DNA of 64,000 nt from NCBI RefSeq assembly GCF_905475395.1, contig NC_058339.1, positions 37,953,172 to 38,017,171 on the forward strand, given 5' to 3'. Shown piece after piece: positions 9,818 to 22,300 of the stretch (position 1 is the stretch's first letter; every line of letters starts with the position of its first letter). The notes below the pieces were generated by a model that saw only the letters and a list, made by a program, of their open reading frames with translations, searched no databases and was not told where the DNA came from. A program made the translations under genes and the position numbers. The DNA is from Chrysoperla carnea. Its lineage: Eukaryota; Arthropoda; Insecta; Neuroptera; Chrysopidae.

Positions 9818-12800
9818 ATGGAAAGTTCTGCATTATGGTTTCGACATGGATTACGTCTTCATGATAATCCATCGTTACATGAAGCCATCAAGGATCGAGA
9901 TCGTCTTTTCTATCCAATTTTCATTTTTGATGGAGAAAGTGCAGGTATTGTACGATGTAAAATACAATTGTTAAAATTTTTTATTTACGTTTCAAATCTT
10001 TTGTCCTTGTACTTTTACTTAACATCAGAAAAATAAATAAAGAAAATCTAAGTTGGGTTGAATGTTGTATCTTTAATAATGAAAAATGTTATACATTTAT
10101 TTGATTTGTATAAAAGTATGAAAAGTCTTGATTGTTTTGTTGTGATGATATTGACAAATGTCAAAATATTCAAAATGAATGTCAAAACAGGTGGATATCC
10201 ATAGATATGGCCATCATTTTTTTTAATGACGTTATTATATCCTATATATATATTTTTTTAATTTATGGCGGTTCAAATTCTAAAATTCTAATCATTTTCT
10301 TAAGTTCTTTCTTCTATTTCAGTTTCTCTGTATCTAAAAACTATAAAAAAACATTTTAAAATTGTACTGTTTTAACTCTTTAAAATTTGTATGTATAGTT
10401 TTTCTCAATACTAATGTTTCTAACCACTACAAACTAAGATTTTTTAAATTTAAAATAATTTGGCAAGGACCATTAAGCCATTAACAAGGGCATAATCCCA
10501 TAGCGTAGGACGTTAAGATCTATTACCTAGAGTCATTCTATCTTGAACTCTTTTGATAGTGATAGCTGGCTCTTTTTTAAGTTGCCAAATTGGCAAATTC
10601 AGTTTTAAGTTGACAAAGTGGCAAATCTATCTTTGGGCTTGTTATGCGCATTTAAAACATCCTGTTAATTTAACACCCGTTTTGGTTATATATTTTTTCT
10701 GTTTACTTACGAAAAAAGTGAGCAACGGGTGCCAAATTTTCTGCGAGAGAACGTTAGAATATAAAAACTGAAGGGTATTGGGTACTCCATAAACATTAAG
10801 GTGCAGTTCCATTGCGATGTAAAACGTTGACATTGGATAGCATAAACTAACCAGAAGCTAACATTTGTTTAAGCCGCGTTGTACGTATGACACGATAATC
10901 AATCAGCCAGCATTTGCTTGTTGTCTGATTGATTTACGCCACCCAACGCCAGAACTTGTCGTAACAATGGAACTGAACCGTTAAGGTTTTAAAATAATGT
11001 TTCGAACAAAAGGTATTACCACGAGAAACATTTTTGCAATTTAAAGTCTTCTGTAACTCTAACTCTTTTCAAATTAATAATTATAGTCGAATGTCAAAGA
11101 AGGTGTATTTTGATTTTAATAATACATGTTGATACTTTGTTTTGGAAATATGAAAATTTGAAAATAAATGATTTTGATTTCATAACTATACCTAGTGTAC
11201 ACTTTGGCAACTAAATTTAGTCCGGTGCATCCACAACCTCGACCAAATAATCCGGGATACCTTATTTGTTATTTCATTAGGAAGATACATTGATACCAAA
11301 TTGCAAAAATTGTTTTGCCCAACACTAAATTGAAGAGGATGTCCGTTGTTCGACAAAACTGTTTTTCAGTTTGGTTTCAAATTTTCTTCACAATGGAATA
11401 ACAAATAAAAAGGTTGAAGGATACCTTTCGGATACCTAGTCGTGCGAACCATCTTACGAGAATTTTTGAAGATATGAAAATTGTTAGGCTAAGCATAATT
11501 AATCAACACATTAATTTGTAGAGATGTATTTATCAATAACAATTTATGCTATTTTCCAAATTAATAGCCAGGGAGGACTAAGAGCCAAAATATTAATCTA
11601 ACTTCGTTCTTTACCTTGTGTAAAATCATTTTCTTGTTTTCAAGCATAAAGGGGGGCGGGTGTCTAATCGTTTGGAAAATTCAAATTTGCATTTTCCCCT
11701 TTAATGTGGAAGTTAAAAATCTTCGAATGCAAACTTATCTCTGATTAAAAAACATTTTCTAAAAAAGTTTTTTGAATTCTTTAGGCACAAAATTATGTGG
11801 ATACAATCGTATGAAATTCTTAACAGAATGCTTAGAAGATTTGGATAAACAATTTCGTAAATATGGTGGGCAATTATTCGTATTTGAAAATAAACCGGAG
11901 GTTGTGTTCAAGGCATTGAATAAGCATTATAATTTAAAATTATTGTGTTTCGAACAAGATTGCGAACCAGTTTGGCGTGTACGAGATGAAAATGTTAAAC
12001 GTTTATGTGATAAGCGGGGTGTTAAATGGATGGAATGTGTGTCCCACACATTATGGGATCCATTTCGTGTTATAGAAGAAAATGGCGGTACACCACCATT
12101 AACATATCAAGCATTTCTTGTAAGATTACGATCACCGATTTCTTTCAATTATTTTTTATTTTTACCAATTATTTTTATAGTATGTTGTGTCAAATATTGG
12201 GAATCCTCCGCGGCCTGTCGATGATGTCAATTGGCAAGGTATCAAATTTGGAATAATATCTCCTGAAATAGCAGCAGAATTGAAAATGTTTCCAAAAGTA
12301 AGCATTTTTTATAGAAGTTGGAATCTATGGTCTTAAAAACATTATTAATTTTATTTATCGAAAGGTTCCAACAGCCGAAGATTTGGGATACACACGAGAA
12401 GCTCCAAACGAAATTCGAATGTTCCGCTGGATTGGTGGTGAAACCCAAGCATTAAAATTACTTCAAAATCGATTAGCTATTGAAAAGTCGGCATTTGATG
12501 GAGGATATTTCTTACCAAATCAAGCCAATCCTGATTTATTGGGAGCTCCAACATCACAAAGTGCAGCATTGAGATTTGGATGTTTATCCGTTCGAAGGTA
12601 TTAAACATTTTGTGGAATCCATTTAAGATAGATTTCATTTAACCACTTAAATTTTCCACAGATTCTATTGGAATCTCCAAGATGTATTCAAAACGGTACA
12701 TGGTGGAAATTTACCACCATCTCCGCATATTACCGGGCAACTAATTTGGCGTGAATATTTCTATACAATGTCTGTGAATAATGAATATTATGCTGAAATG

Positions 12801-14106
12801 GAACGAAATCCAATTTGTTTGAATATACCATGGTCAGAACCGAAAAAAGAGGATTTAAACCGTTGGAAATATGGAAAGACTGGATTTCCTTTTATTGATG
12901 CTGTAATGCGACAGCTATTATTGGAAGGTTGGGTTCACCATGTCGCACGTAATGCAGTTGCATGTTTTTTGACGCGTGGAGATTTGTGGATTTCTTGGGA
13001 ATATGGCCTTCATCATTTTTTCAAATATCTATTGGATGCTGATTGGTAATAATTTTAATAATCTGATGTCGGCCTTCGTCAAACCCGTTAATTTAAGACC
13101 TAACTATGACTACGTTACAAAACGAACCAGGGGATTATTAAATAAGACTTTGTCGTCTTTTAACTACACTATTAGACACACTTACGCCACAGATTTTTTT
13201 ACCCAAGCATTGGAATGTTTCTTAAAAATCCTTCTTTTACCGACTTCAACTCTTTCAACGAATTTTGTTTTACCGTTTTATGACCAGGGAATAGTTTTAG
13301 AAATATAAAGAAATCTTACCGGGCCAAATCTGTTGAATTTAGATGTTGATCGATAGTATTAGAAACGAATTGTTGAATTGTCACAACTCTAGTTCTTTGT
13401 TATCTAGTTTATGATTTAACAAGCCACAAATTTCAAAACATTAGTCTCGCCTTGATTAACTTCGAAATTCTGTCGACTCTCTTTGAACACTTTGTTTCAC
13501 CATCAGCTTTTTTTGTATATTTAACGATTCGATAGATGAAAATTACGTTTGCATTACAAAATTTGATGAAGACTATTTAATCAAATATGAAGGCATATTT
13601 TTTATATCGTAGGTCTGTTTGTGCTGGTAATTGGATGTGGGTCAGTAGTTCAGCATTCGAACAAGTATTGGATTGTTCCGAATGTGTGTGTCCAGTTGCA
13701 TTCGGACGTCGGTTAGATCCAGGCGGTGAATACGTGAAGCGTTATCTACCAGAGCTACGTTCATTGCCATCCGAATATTTGTAAGTTATAACTTTTAACT
13801 CCCTATAGTGTCGAAGAATTCTCATCAATTAAGATTATGTATAAATTTTCTAGGTATGAACCATGGAAAGCCCCAATTGATGTTCAAGAACGTTCAAATT
13901 GCATAATTGGAAAAGATTATCCACCACCAATTGTTGATCATACTGAAGCATCTAAGCGTAATAAATATTTTATGCAAACATTACGTGAGCAGATTATGGG
14001 TGGGGGTAATGCACCACCCCACTGCCGACCCTCAGATGAAAATGAAGCAAAATCATTTTTGGGATTGCCTAGTCAATGTCATGAACATTGTTTGATACAA
14101 ATTTGA
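9818..14106 (+). CDS. cry: Drosophila-type cryptochrome (CRY1), 7 exons
   Basis: Exons 9818-9944, 11785-12119, 12181-12297, 12365-12597, 12662-13045, 13613-13780 and 13854-14106 join in frame to 538 aa, against 542 in Drosophila CRY. The protein is a flavin blue-light receptor that resets the circadian clock in insects of this type. The N-terminal photolyase domain starts at residue 5 ([15 protein letters not shown]). The C-terminal FAD domain includes [27 protein letters not shown] and [15 protein letters not shown]. Trp residues equivalent to Drosophila W342, W394, W397 and W420 are W328, W380, W383 and W406. The flavin-facing Cys416 equivalent is C402 and the His378 equivalent is H364, both typical of insect CRY1 rather than photolyase. 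The start codon begins the family-typical N-terminus. Oddity: the tail motif FFW reads FLG (residues 523-525). Exon 1 is separated by a 1.84-kb intron holding a small transposon. Confidence 0.95.
10796..10984. mobile_element. TTAA-flanked MITE in cry intron 1
   Basis: TTAA at both ends (10796-10799 and 10981-10984) encloses inverted ends GGTGCAGTTCCATTG and CAATGGAACTGAACC. TTAA duplication is characteristic of piggyBac-type transposition. At about 180 bases it cannot encode a transposase. Confidence 0.6.
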
Positions 14107-14493
14107 ATTATTTTGGAAGTTTATGAAATACTCCTTTTTCGATGTTGCTATAAATTTGTTTATCAAATATGCGCTTATAGTGTCTTAGACAATTTATGTT
14201 GTTTCACATCTCAAGATAATTTAGCGTTATCGAAATCATTCTGTTAAAACAACAGCGGATTTATGAAAAATATTTTTGGATATTTGGTCGCCAAAATTTG
14301 AAAATATCGAAAACACGACATATGTTTTTAACGGAATGATTACAATGACCAATTATGTGACGATATTAGATCTCATTATAGTTTAATAGAAAGTTCGTAT
14401 TTATAGAATTTGTTATTATATAATTAAATGTTTCTTTAGACAGTTCAGATTGGAATAAGAAGAGTTGCACATCATTTGAGATATTTAGTTTTT

Positions 14494-14499
14494 AATAAA
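14494..14499 (+). terminator. Poly(A) signal of cry
   Basis: AATAAA about 390 bases past the cry stop codon, and 85 bases short of the stop of the convergent ORF at 14584-14901. Confidence 0.55.
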
Positions 14500-14583
14500 G
14501 TGCTGTGTATCGATGGATCGGTTACACAAGTGGTAAACAAATTACTATCGTCGCCGTTGTAACAGTAGGCGCTTTTTAGTAAA

Positions 14584-14901
14584 TTAAAGTCTACGCATTA
14601 AACGAAAAATTAACTGTTCGATCAATTTGCCGCTGCCAGTAAACGTGATTGTCACTGGAGCCAAATTATCGCCAAATAATTTATTTGTACACAACAGTTT
14701 CGTACAAAATGATGGCAATATTTGTAAGCGATCACTCAACAGATTGCCATAAGTAAATTCACCGGATATGTATTTGGCTATATGGATATTTGCGGATCTA
14801 TATTCTATACTCAATCTAGGTTCGAATTTACTCATAGTGGATTTAACATATTCGTTTATCATATAGAGCAAACACGAAGAGTAAACGAGAAAGAGATCCA
14901 T
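14584..14901 (-). CDS. Uncharacterised 105-codon ORF, tail-to-tail with cry
   Basis: The frame runs from MDLFLVYSSC to a C-terminus reading GSGKLIEQLIFRLMRRL. Composition is balanced, with less AT bias than the flanks, and non-repetitive, which favours a real coding exon over chance. The start at 14901 has AAATAAAATGG around it, a plausible insect initiation context. No splice acceptor is obvious directly upstream, and TATA-like runs lie just beyond. There is no recognised domain. It could be an intronless small gene, one exon of a larger gene, or a gene fragment. Its 3' end lies about 85 bases from the cry poly(A) signal. Confidence 0.4.
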   Translation of the reverse strand: MDLFLVYSSCLLYMINEYVKSTMSKFEPRLSIEYRSANIHIAKYISGEFTYGNLLSDRLQILPSFCTKLLCTNKLFGDNLAPVTITFTGSGKLIEQLIFRLMRRL

Positions 14902-15252
14902 TTTATTTAACAGATATTATATCTAATATAATATATATGCTCAATAATATTTTTTATGTGCCATATTGCATTTTCGACTCCTAATCTTTAATAAAACAAG
15001 GAATTTCTAGTACGTTATTTTTCAAAATGCTAACGTCTCTAGTTAAGCATTTGCTTTTAAAATTAGACGGAGAAAAAAGAAAGAGAAACGTTAAAAAATA
15101 GGATACTTGCCTATAAACGAAAAATACAAGTAGTTATTTTTCGATTTACTCTCTAAATCATATCCTAATAACAATTAAAATGAATAGTTCATGAAAAATA
15201 AAATATATGTAGGCCTCATATTTTAAAACTGAGCACAAAGACGTCATACGTG

Positions 15253-15406
15253 CAGTGGCGGATTAGCCAGGTAGCAAGAGCAGCAAGTGCTACATCCCCG
15301 TCCAAGGACCTTCCCAATAAGAGCCCCAGATAGAATAAGGGAAAAAAACATACACACACACACTCAAAATTTGCTACAGGCCTCGCGCTGTCTTAATCCG
15401 GCACTG
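15253..15406. mobile_element. hAT-like MITE
   Basis: Begins CAGTGGCGGATTA and ends TTAATCCGGCACTG, inverted ends of the hAT type. The flanking octamers CATACGTG (15245-15252) and CATTCGCG (15407-15414) agree at 6 of 8 positions, consistent with a decayed 8-bp duplication. Length is 154 bases, non-coding. Confidence 0.65.
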
Positions 15407-15616
15407 CATTCGCGCCTTTAAGCCATCGTTCTACTAATTGAAAATCTAAGTTATGTTTCTGAGGAATTTGTTAAACTTAAAAAAAGGGGAAACTTTTATG
15501 AAAAAAAATTTGGAGGAATAAGAATATTGTTAGCAATGTAATAAAATTTTAATATAAAAAATTAATTTTCTTTTATTGATTGAAAAAATAAAATTTTTGT
15601 ACGTTAAAAATGAGAC

Positions 15617-18587
15617 TTAAGAAACTTTACTTGTTAATTTTTCAATAATTTTTTTCAATTCTATTGCAGCCGGTGAATCAGGAATTTCTTTAATATATGA
15701 TTTTCCTAATGTTTCACCCATACGTCGATCAAGAGGTAATGTACCCAAAAATGGTACTTCAGTTAGTTCAGCTAATGCTTGGCCACCTCCTGAACTGAAT
15801 ATATTGGTACATTCTGAACATGTTGGGCATACAAACCTAGAAGAAAATTAAAATTATATTTTATTAGGAAATCATAAAATAAAAACTTTTTCAGATTAAC
15901 TGACTGCCATTTTTGCTAATTAAGCAAATCTGTTTTTTTTTATTTTGTCTCTAACATGGAAACAGAATGAACAAAATTATAAAATTTGTACACATATTCT
16001 CAAAGAGGTATAAATCATTCAAATCTAGTCGGAGAGAGTTAAAGACGAAAAAATTATACTTAGTGATGTTTCGGATATTCGTACACGCGGATATTCAACA
16101 CAAATAAAAAATGCATATTCGTTTCCGTCTCATATACTACATATAATTCGATATTTTAAATTGTGCGAATACATAAAAAAAAAACCGACGTATCATGAAA
16201 TTTTAAACAAACGTAAATAACAATATTTTATTTCTGTTTGAAATAGTTATAACACACGAAATTTGCACTAAAGTAAACATTCGAATCTGTATCCACTGGT
16301 TTAAGCACGTCTGTATTTCTAATACAGATACTCAATGTGATGTAATAGACCTTTTTCACATTTTTTTTTTCTTTTTTTTAAATGAAAGTAAATGTCTTGA
16401 TAAATGGGCTAATTTTTTCCCCGATTTTTTTGGAGCCATATGACCGAGAAAACAGACAATGAAAATCATTAAAATTCAAATTGGCGAAAACGATCCGGAA
16501 ACACACGATGTTACACGAAGGTAGGTTTGACGTCATTTAAATTTGGTAATAATGATATATTAATACGACTGTTGACACTGTTTTATTGTCATTGCTTGTC
16601 GGATTGACATCACAGATCACGTGTGCGGTGGAGCAAAAAAAAAATCGTTTGAAATTATTTCAAATAATTTGACTTTTTTACAATTTTTTTCATAATGTTT
16701 TTATTGTTAAAAATGCGTAATTTTCGAGTTACAGGCTCTCCTCGACCTATATTTTCATAAAAAATGATCAAAAAGCATTTCTGTTTTTCATGAAAAAGGT
16801 CTATTAGCCAAAGAGAACCAGCAAAATAATAAACAAAAGTGTAATTTTTCAATGAAGAACTATGAAAACCGGATACAAAGGGTAAACAGCGATAAATGGT
16901 ACAAAAGCAAACTTAAAAATATTTGTTGTTTTAACTTATAAGAGTATTTTACATCTTTAAATTTTATTTGCAGCAAAATTAATATTCATTTCAATAGTTT
17001 AGTTATTCAATGTTTCTAAATAAATGCTTTGTAATGCTTACAAAATAAGTAAATTAAAGACTTTTACTTGAAAATAAATAAATAAATTTTTTTTACCCGC
17101 TCATATTTTCAATAATTCCCAAAACAGGAATACCAGTTTTTTTACAGAATGTAATTTCTTTTCGTACGTCTTCAATGGCCATTTCTTGTGGTGTTGTTAC
17201 AATCACTGCACCATCACACTTTACAGTTTTTAAATTTTCCATGACACTAATATGTTCATCGGATGTCCCTGGTGGTGTATCAATTATTAAATAATCTAAA
17301 TCCTGCCAATAAACATCATCGAGGAATTGTTTTATCATTGCAGTCTTCTTCGGGCCACGCCATATTACAGCATCGTTACGATTTTTTAATAAAAACCCTA
17401 TTGACATCACAGCTAGTTTTTGATCTTTGTCTGTGTAGACAGGTACCCATCTAAAATTTAAAAGATTTTTGTGAGAAAGTGCTTCGAATTCATTTAAACA
17501 CAATTTTCAATATATTTTACAAGTCAACTGAATGTCTGCAATTTTCTTTACTGGAAAATATTAGTCATATCTTCAGTTTGTGATAAATTTGCATTTTAAC
17601 AGTTATTTATTATTAACTTAGTGTACTACGTTAAGATAATTCGGAGTAGATAATTAGCGTGAACCGAATATTATCTAGGTTTTTGAATGTTTCCCAGAGT
17701 TTTTATGGATCAGTGAATGAATGCAATCATAGGGTTAACAAAAAAACCGGGAGACCCATCCTAACTCGACTTCATTAAAGCTATGGCCAACCTGTGAATC
17801 AATGAAAGAACGCAATCTAAGGGGAAAACTATTAACTTCTCATCAAGTCAACGATTACGACAATGGATTCGTAATCTACATAAAAATGCTTTAATTTGAT
17901 TTTTTATCAAACGTTCTAGGAGATTTTTAAGCAGTCGCTCAAATTAACGTTATCGTGAGACTCATGCTAAACACACGATAAGATCGAATAGCCTTTCCGT
18001 TAAAAAAATATACTGGGGGAATTGAAACACGGATTTTTAAGTTCTTTAGAACAAAGTTCATTGATTTTCTTAAGTGAAGTTTTACTATCGTAAGAAGGGA
18101 ATACCGTTTGTGGGCAAATACCAAATAATACTGTTCAACGGAGTACTGTTCAACGGATTCAAATACATATCGTAAACGCTTTCATAAAGAATTTTAAACA
18201 AAATATATATCGCTTACAATTCTTACTGCCTAGAAATAAGAAAATTCTGTTTTCGAAACAGTTCTCTTAACCAGCAACACTTTACTTAACAGATAGCCAA
18301 CAATGATTCAAACCTTACCCTTCTGGACATTGATGAATCTCTGATCCTTCTAATTGTAATAAATATGGTACACTAGGTCCACAAAGATCAATATCAAGTA
18401 ATCCTACCTTAAATAAAAGATAATTTATTAAGTATTAAATAAATATAACCTAACATTTTTCTTTCACGATTCTTACTTTATAATCTAAATCTTTCAGACT
18501 TAAAGCTAATTGAGTGCTAATTGTAGATTTTCCAACACCACCCTTTCCTGATAGTACGAGAATAATATGTTTTACTTGATCCAACAT
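15617..18587 (-). CDS. NUBP2: Cytosolic Fe-S cluster assembly factor NUBP2 (Cfd1), 4 exons
   Basis: On the minus strand, exons 18587-18477, 18407-18319, 17450-17097 and 15836-15617 join in frame to 257 aa (human NUBP2 is 271). It is the P-loop ATPase scaffold that, with NUBP1, assembles 4Fe-4S clusters in the cytosol for extramitochondrial apoproteins. Visible motifs are the deviant Walker [10 protein letters not shown] (residues 14-22), [12 protein letters not shown] after it, the Mrp/NBP35 signature region with [12 protein letters not shown], and the C-terminal cluster-binding CPTCSEC (C188 and C191, then C194), which is complete. The start Met leads straight into [13 protein letters not shown], as in the family; the longer human N-terminus is absent, as expected for NUBP2-type proteins lacking the NUBP1 ferredoxin-like motif. 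Intron 3 is 1.26 kb and carries a TA-flanked MITE. The gene is divergent from IFT56. Confidence 0.94.
16345..16804. mobile_element. TA-flanked MITE in NUBP2 intron 3
   Basis: Inverted ends ATAGACCTTTTTCA (16345 on) and TGAAAAAGGTCTAT (to 16804), each next to TA. The TA duplication suggests a Tc1/mariner-type donor. It is non-coding and about 460 bases long. A 65-codon frame at 16655-16852 is a by-product. Confidence 0.6.
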
Positions 18588-19284
18588 ATTTAAATATCCT
18601 TTTTTATTGCTTTGCGTTTAAAATTAATTTAAATATGACGTTTTATCTGACTTTTATCCACATTTTGTCACATGTCATTCATGATGGTTTTACTGGAATA
18701 AAGAATATACCGGGTGTTTCAATTGAATGGGTACATAAATAATGGTAAAATAATTTTTTAAACAAGCTTTTATTTATATAAAAAGGAAACTAAACTGTCT
18801 AGCAAAAATTAATTTTTAAAAAAATTACTAATAGAAATATTCTTTTTGCTTGTAATAAAAAAAATTAATAATACAGATACTGTCCGGCATCTTGATTCTT
18901 GAATTTGTACATACAAATTTCAGGAATACACATGAAACAGTCTCCAAGTAAGCGACGAGGTCGAAATTCGTATTTATAATACAAATAATATTTTTAATGA
19001 ATGTTTCTCTCATTCTCTGTAGTAAGCTTCATCCGGTATATAGCTATTTTACTTTATTATGGTTTAACTGTCCAGTCTATACATACTCAGCCGAGATAAT
19101 ATTTTTGGCACTCCATATTTATGAATTTTTCACAACAAAAAATACAACCCCGAATTCAATCAGCCCAATCTCTTTAACTTTCTCGTTAATAATGAACAAG
19201 CCGGAAAGATGTACTTCTTTTGTAAACACCTGGTAGAAATGTAACAATTGCGCATGACATAGCTTCAGCATGTGCCCTATTACC
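18588..19284. promoter_or_regulatory. Divergent intergenic region between NUBP2 and IFT56
   Basis: About 0.74 kb separates the two start codons, which point away from each other, so both promoters must lie here. No TATA box could be assigned with confidence. CCGGGTGTTTC at about 18712 resembles a transposon end but has no partner that I found. Confidence 0.4.
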
Positions 19285-19298
19285 ATTGTTATGGCAAC
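19285..19298 (+). promoter_or_regulatory. RFX-type X-box upstream of IFT56
   Basis: ATTGTTATGGCAAC fits the RFX/DAF-19 X-box consensus RYYNYYATRRNRAC at every position. It ends 27 bases before the proposed IFT56 start codon. X-boxes in this position drive ciliary genes in nematodes, flies and vertebrates, and IFT genes are standard targets. Function here is inferred. Confidence 0.6.
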
Positions 19299-19324
19299 AA
19301 TAGAATAACAACAAGTACCCAAAA

Positions 19325-22300
19325 ATGGTAAAAATCTTTTTATATTTTAAACATAAAGTTAAGAAAATAAAGCCAAAATAAAATATTTTTTTAGATACTT
19401 TCACGTTTAAAACCAGCGGTTGAATCCCATAAATTTATTGGCGGTGGAAAAAGTTTACCAAAATTCAACGACTTTCTAGCAAAACGTGATTACACGGGTG
19501 CTTTAACATTTTTAGAGGTATTGGAAAAAATTCTTTTTACAAAAAATATTTCTATGCAAAAAACTTTTTTTTTAGTTTAAGAAAGCCAATAATTCAGATG
19601 TGGAAATTGATTTATGGATGGGATATTGTGCCTTTCATTTGGGCGATTATAAAAAGGCAATGGAAATTTATAAACGGATTTATAATAACGACAAAAATGC
19701 TCCAAATATTGCATATAATTTAGCTTGCTGTTATTTTTATTTAGGTAAAATAATTGTTATATTTTATGATAAACATAAAAAATTGATAAAACACATATAT
19801 AATTACGTTCATGAAAAAAAATTATTGCAATATTTGCCGATTTTATCAATGTAGTGCAGGCCCAGTTGCAAACCAACCAATTTTATCCTTTTTGGGGTGG
19901 TTTAGGGGATGGTGGAAATGTCTAAATGTACTAGTATTTTGTAACATTTTTGCGGTCGTTATGGAAGTTATTTGGCAAGCGGCAGAAATTTTTTCAGTTT
20001 TTACTTTACTTTATACTGTTTTACAGCAGTTTTCGGAAATTCTCCCACGCTTGATTTCAAGTTACCGTCTTACTGCCAATCTGTGGTGTCTGCCTTTATT
20101 TTCCCAAAAAGTACATGTTGTAATAAGAAAATCGCATTTGGTTTGTCCGGTTAGGATTCCCTTTTTTCTGGTTTAGTTCAACTTCATCTCCCTCCGAACC
20201 GCTGATTTTTTTAATCAAAATTAGTCCAGTGATAAATACGTACGGTTTTGTTTTAATATAGAAAGAAATATTACCAACCTATTCTGTTTGTAAGTTCTTT
20301 CTCTCATTTTTGTTTACATTGATTTTTTTTTAGGAATGAATGATGAATCAGATAAATTATTACAAATAGCTCCACCATCATCACATGTAATACGTTTAGC
20401 TTTACACTTAGCGCAGCGTAAAGGTCATGCTGGTAAGTAAAGTTAACGGTTAAAAAGAATTTATCACAAATAATTTTTAACCTCTATATACAAGCTGTTA
20501 CAAAATATGTAGTTCAGTTCTTCGTAGTCTTGAGATCTGAAATTCCCAATAAAATAATTTTAATAATCTTGATATAACATAACAAACACATCTGGATGAA
20601 ATTCATGACTTCTAGACCAACTTTCCATCTCTGAGAAATGTTTTTTTAATTATTGCCAAATAAAAGGTATTTTGCATGTAAATAGTCTTTTTTAAACAAT
20701 TTTGAGCATATATACCTTCATTATATTTTGGGCAGAAATTTGACATAAATACTCCACTGTGCGCTGATATCTATCAATAAGCGCTCCCTTGGTTCTAATA
20801 TTTTAAGGTATGATTCCTATCCTAAGGTATGACGCAGTATACTGCTGTTATGAAATCTAATGCAAGCGTTGTCTATGCTGTGTCATTGCGTCTGGTGCGG
20901 CTGCAGCTGGAAAGAGCCGTGCGGCTATACCTCTCTGTGAGCAGTACCTTATATTAATAAATAATTAGTTGTCAAAAATGGCTTCCAAAGTAGGGGTGAT
21001 TGTCTACTGATGTCTGTATGAAGAATCTGTTTTAATATCAACCATTATAAGATCCAAATCATAATTAAACTGAGCGACGTTGTAGTAAATGCTGGTAAGT
21101 TTTGCAAAGAAACCTTCATCTTTCCTTGTATTATGTATGAACTTCAGCATTACCACCAAGCATCAATTGTTCCAATAGAATTTCTTCTTGCGCGCGTCAG
21201 ATGATTGCGTCAGCCGCGTCAAAAATGCACCCTACGGAGCATAGGAATCATACCTTTAATCACATTCATCAAAATAACTGCCCTGGCTCTTTATTCTGAT
21301 TAAAAATCTGTATATAGAGGTTGTGTGGCGTTAACAACTACATATTCTTTTATCTTAATACGTATCTGAGAAAAAGGTGCTGGAGGTGATTCAGACATTG
21401 AAGAAGAAGAATTATTACGACAACATCAACGTTTACACGATTCGTTACCGGATCAATTAAGTCTGGCTGCTGTTCATTATATGCGAGCTCATTATCAAGA
21501 AGCTATTGATATTTATAAACGTATTTTATTGAATAACAGGTAATATTTTTGTTAATTGTGACTGTTTTATATGTTATATGTCAATCCTATAATCATTTCC
21601 TGTCATATTCCAGTCGTGAATCCGATTTTGTAACCCTTTCCGCCAATAAACATGATGATAATTCCCGTTTCCATCATTTACTGCGTTTGAAAAGGTTTGT
21701 TTTTAAAATAACATACACTCGTAATTTTCTTTTTGAGAAGGCTCAAGGCTTGCCTTTATCCATAGTCTGAAATCTCACACGAACGGCGAACTGATAGAGT
21801 AGGCACTTTGGAAAATTTACAAATCAAAAAAGGAGATGGGCAACCTACATTTTAGATGTTTTGGGAAATTTATAGTTTCTAATATTCCATAGTTCTTCTA
21901 TATGGATTACATTTGCTCGGTATTCAACAAGTAGCAAATATCTAGTCTTTAGTGAAAGTCTTTCTTCCACGTTTCATTGACTCAAAAAAAGTTCGTTAAT
22001 TCTCTAATTGAGGAAATAGTTATATTATACATCTCAATGCGAAAAAGGGTCATGTTAGCTTACAACTAGAATTAAATAATTAATGAATATTCGCAAATTC
22101 CCTAATTTCTATATTTCTTTTTCCTTTAATATATACTGGATATTTCATTTATATACAGGGTGGTCCAAGTTATAATAGTAGGACTTCAGCAAATACGCTT
22201 AGAGCCTCCTTTTCTAGATACAAGGTGTTAAAATTTTGGAAAAAATTACAAATATTCAGTTAATTGCTAACTAAGCACCTTTTGCATCCATTGTAGTTGA

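Noticed and set aside
9818-14106. (6-4) photolyase or vertebrate-type CRY2 instead of Drosophila-type CRY
   Set aside because: C402 at the flavin position, [16 protein letters not shown] and the [18 protein letters not shown] block are diagnostic of insect CRY1.
18707-18740. CCGGGTGTTTCAATTGAATG as a transposon end
   Set aside because: It resembles insect transposon termini but no inverted partner or duplication was found in the intergenic region.
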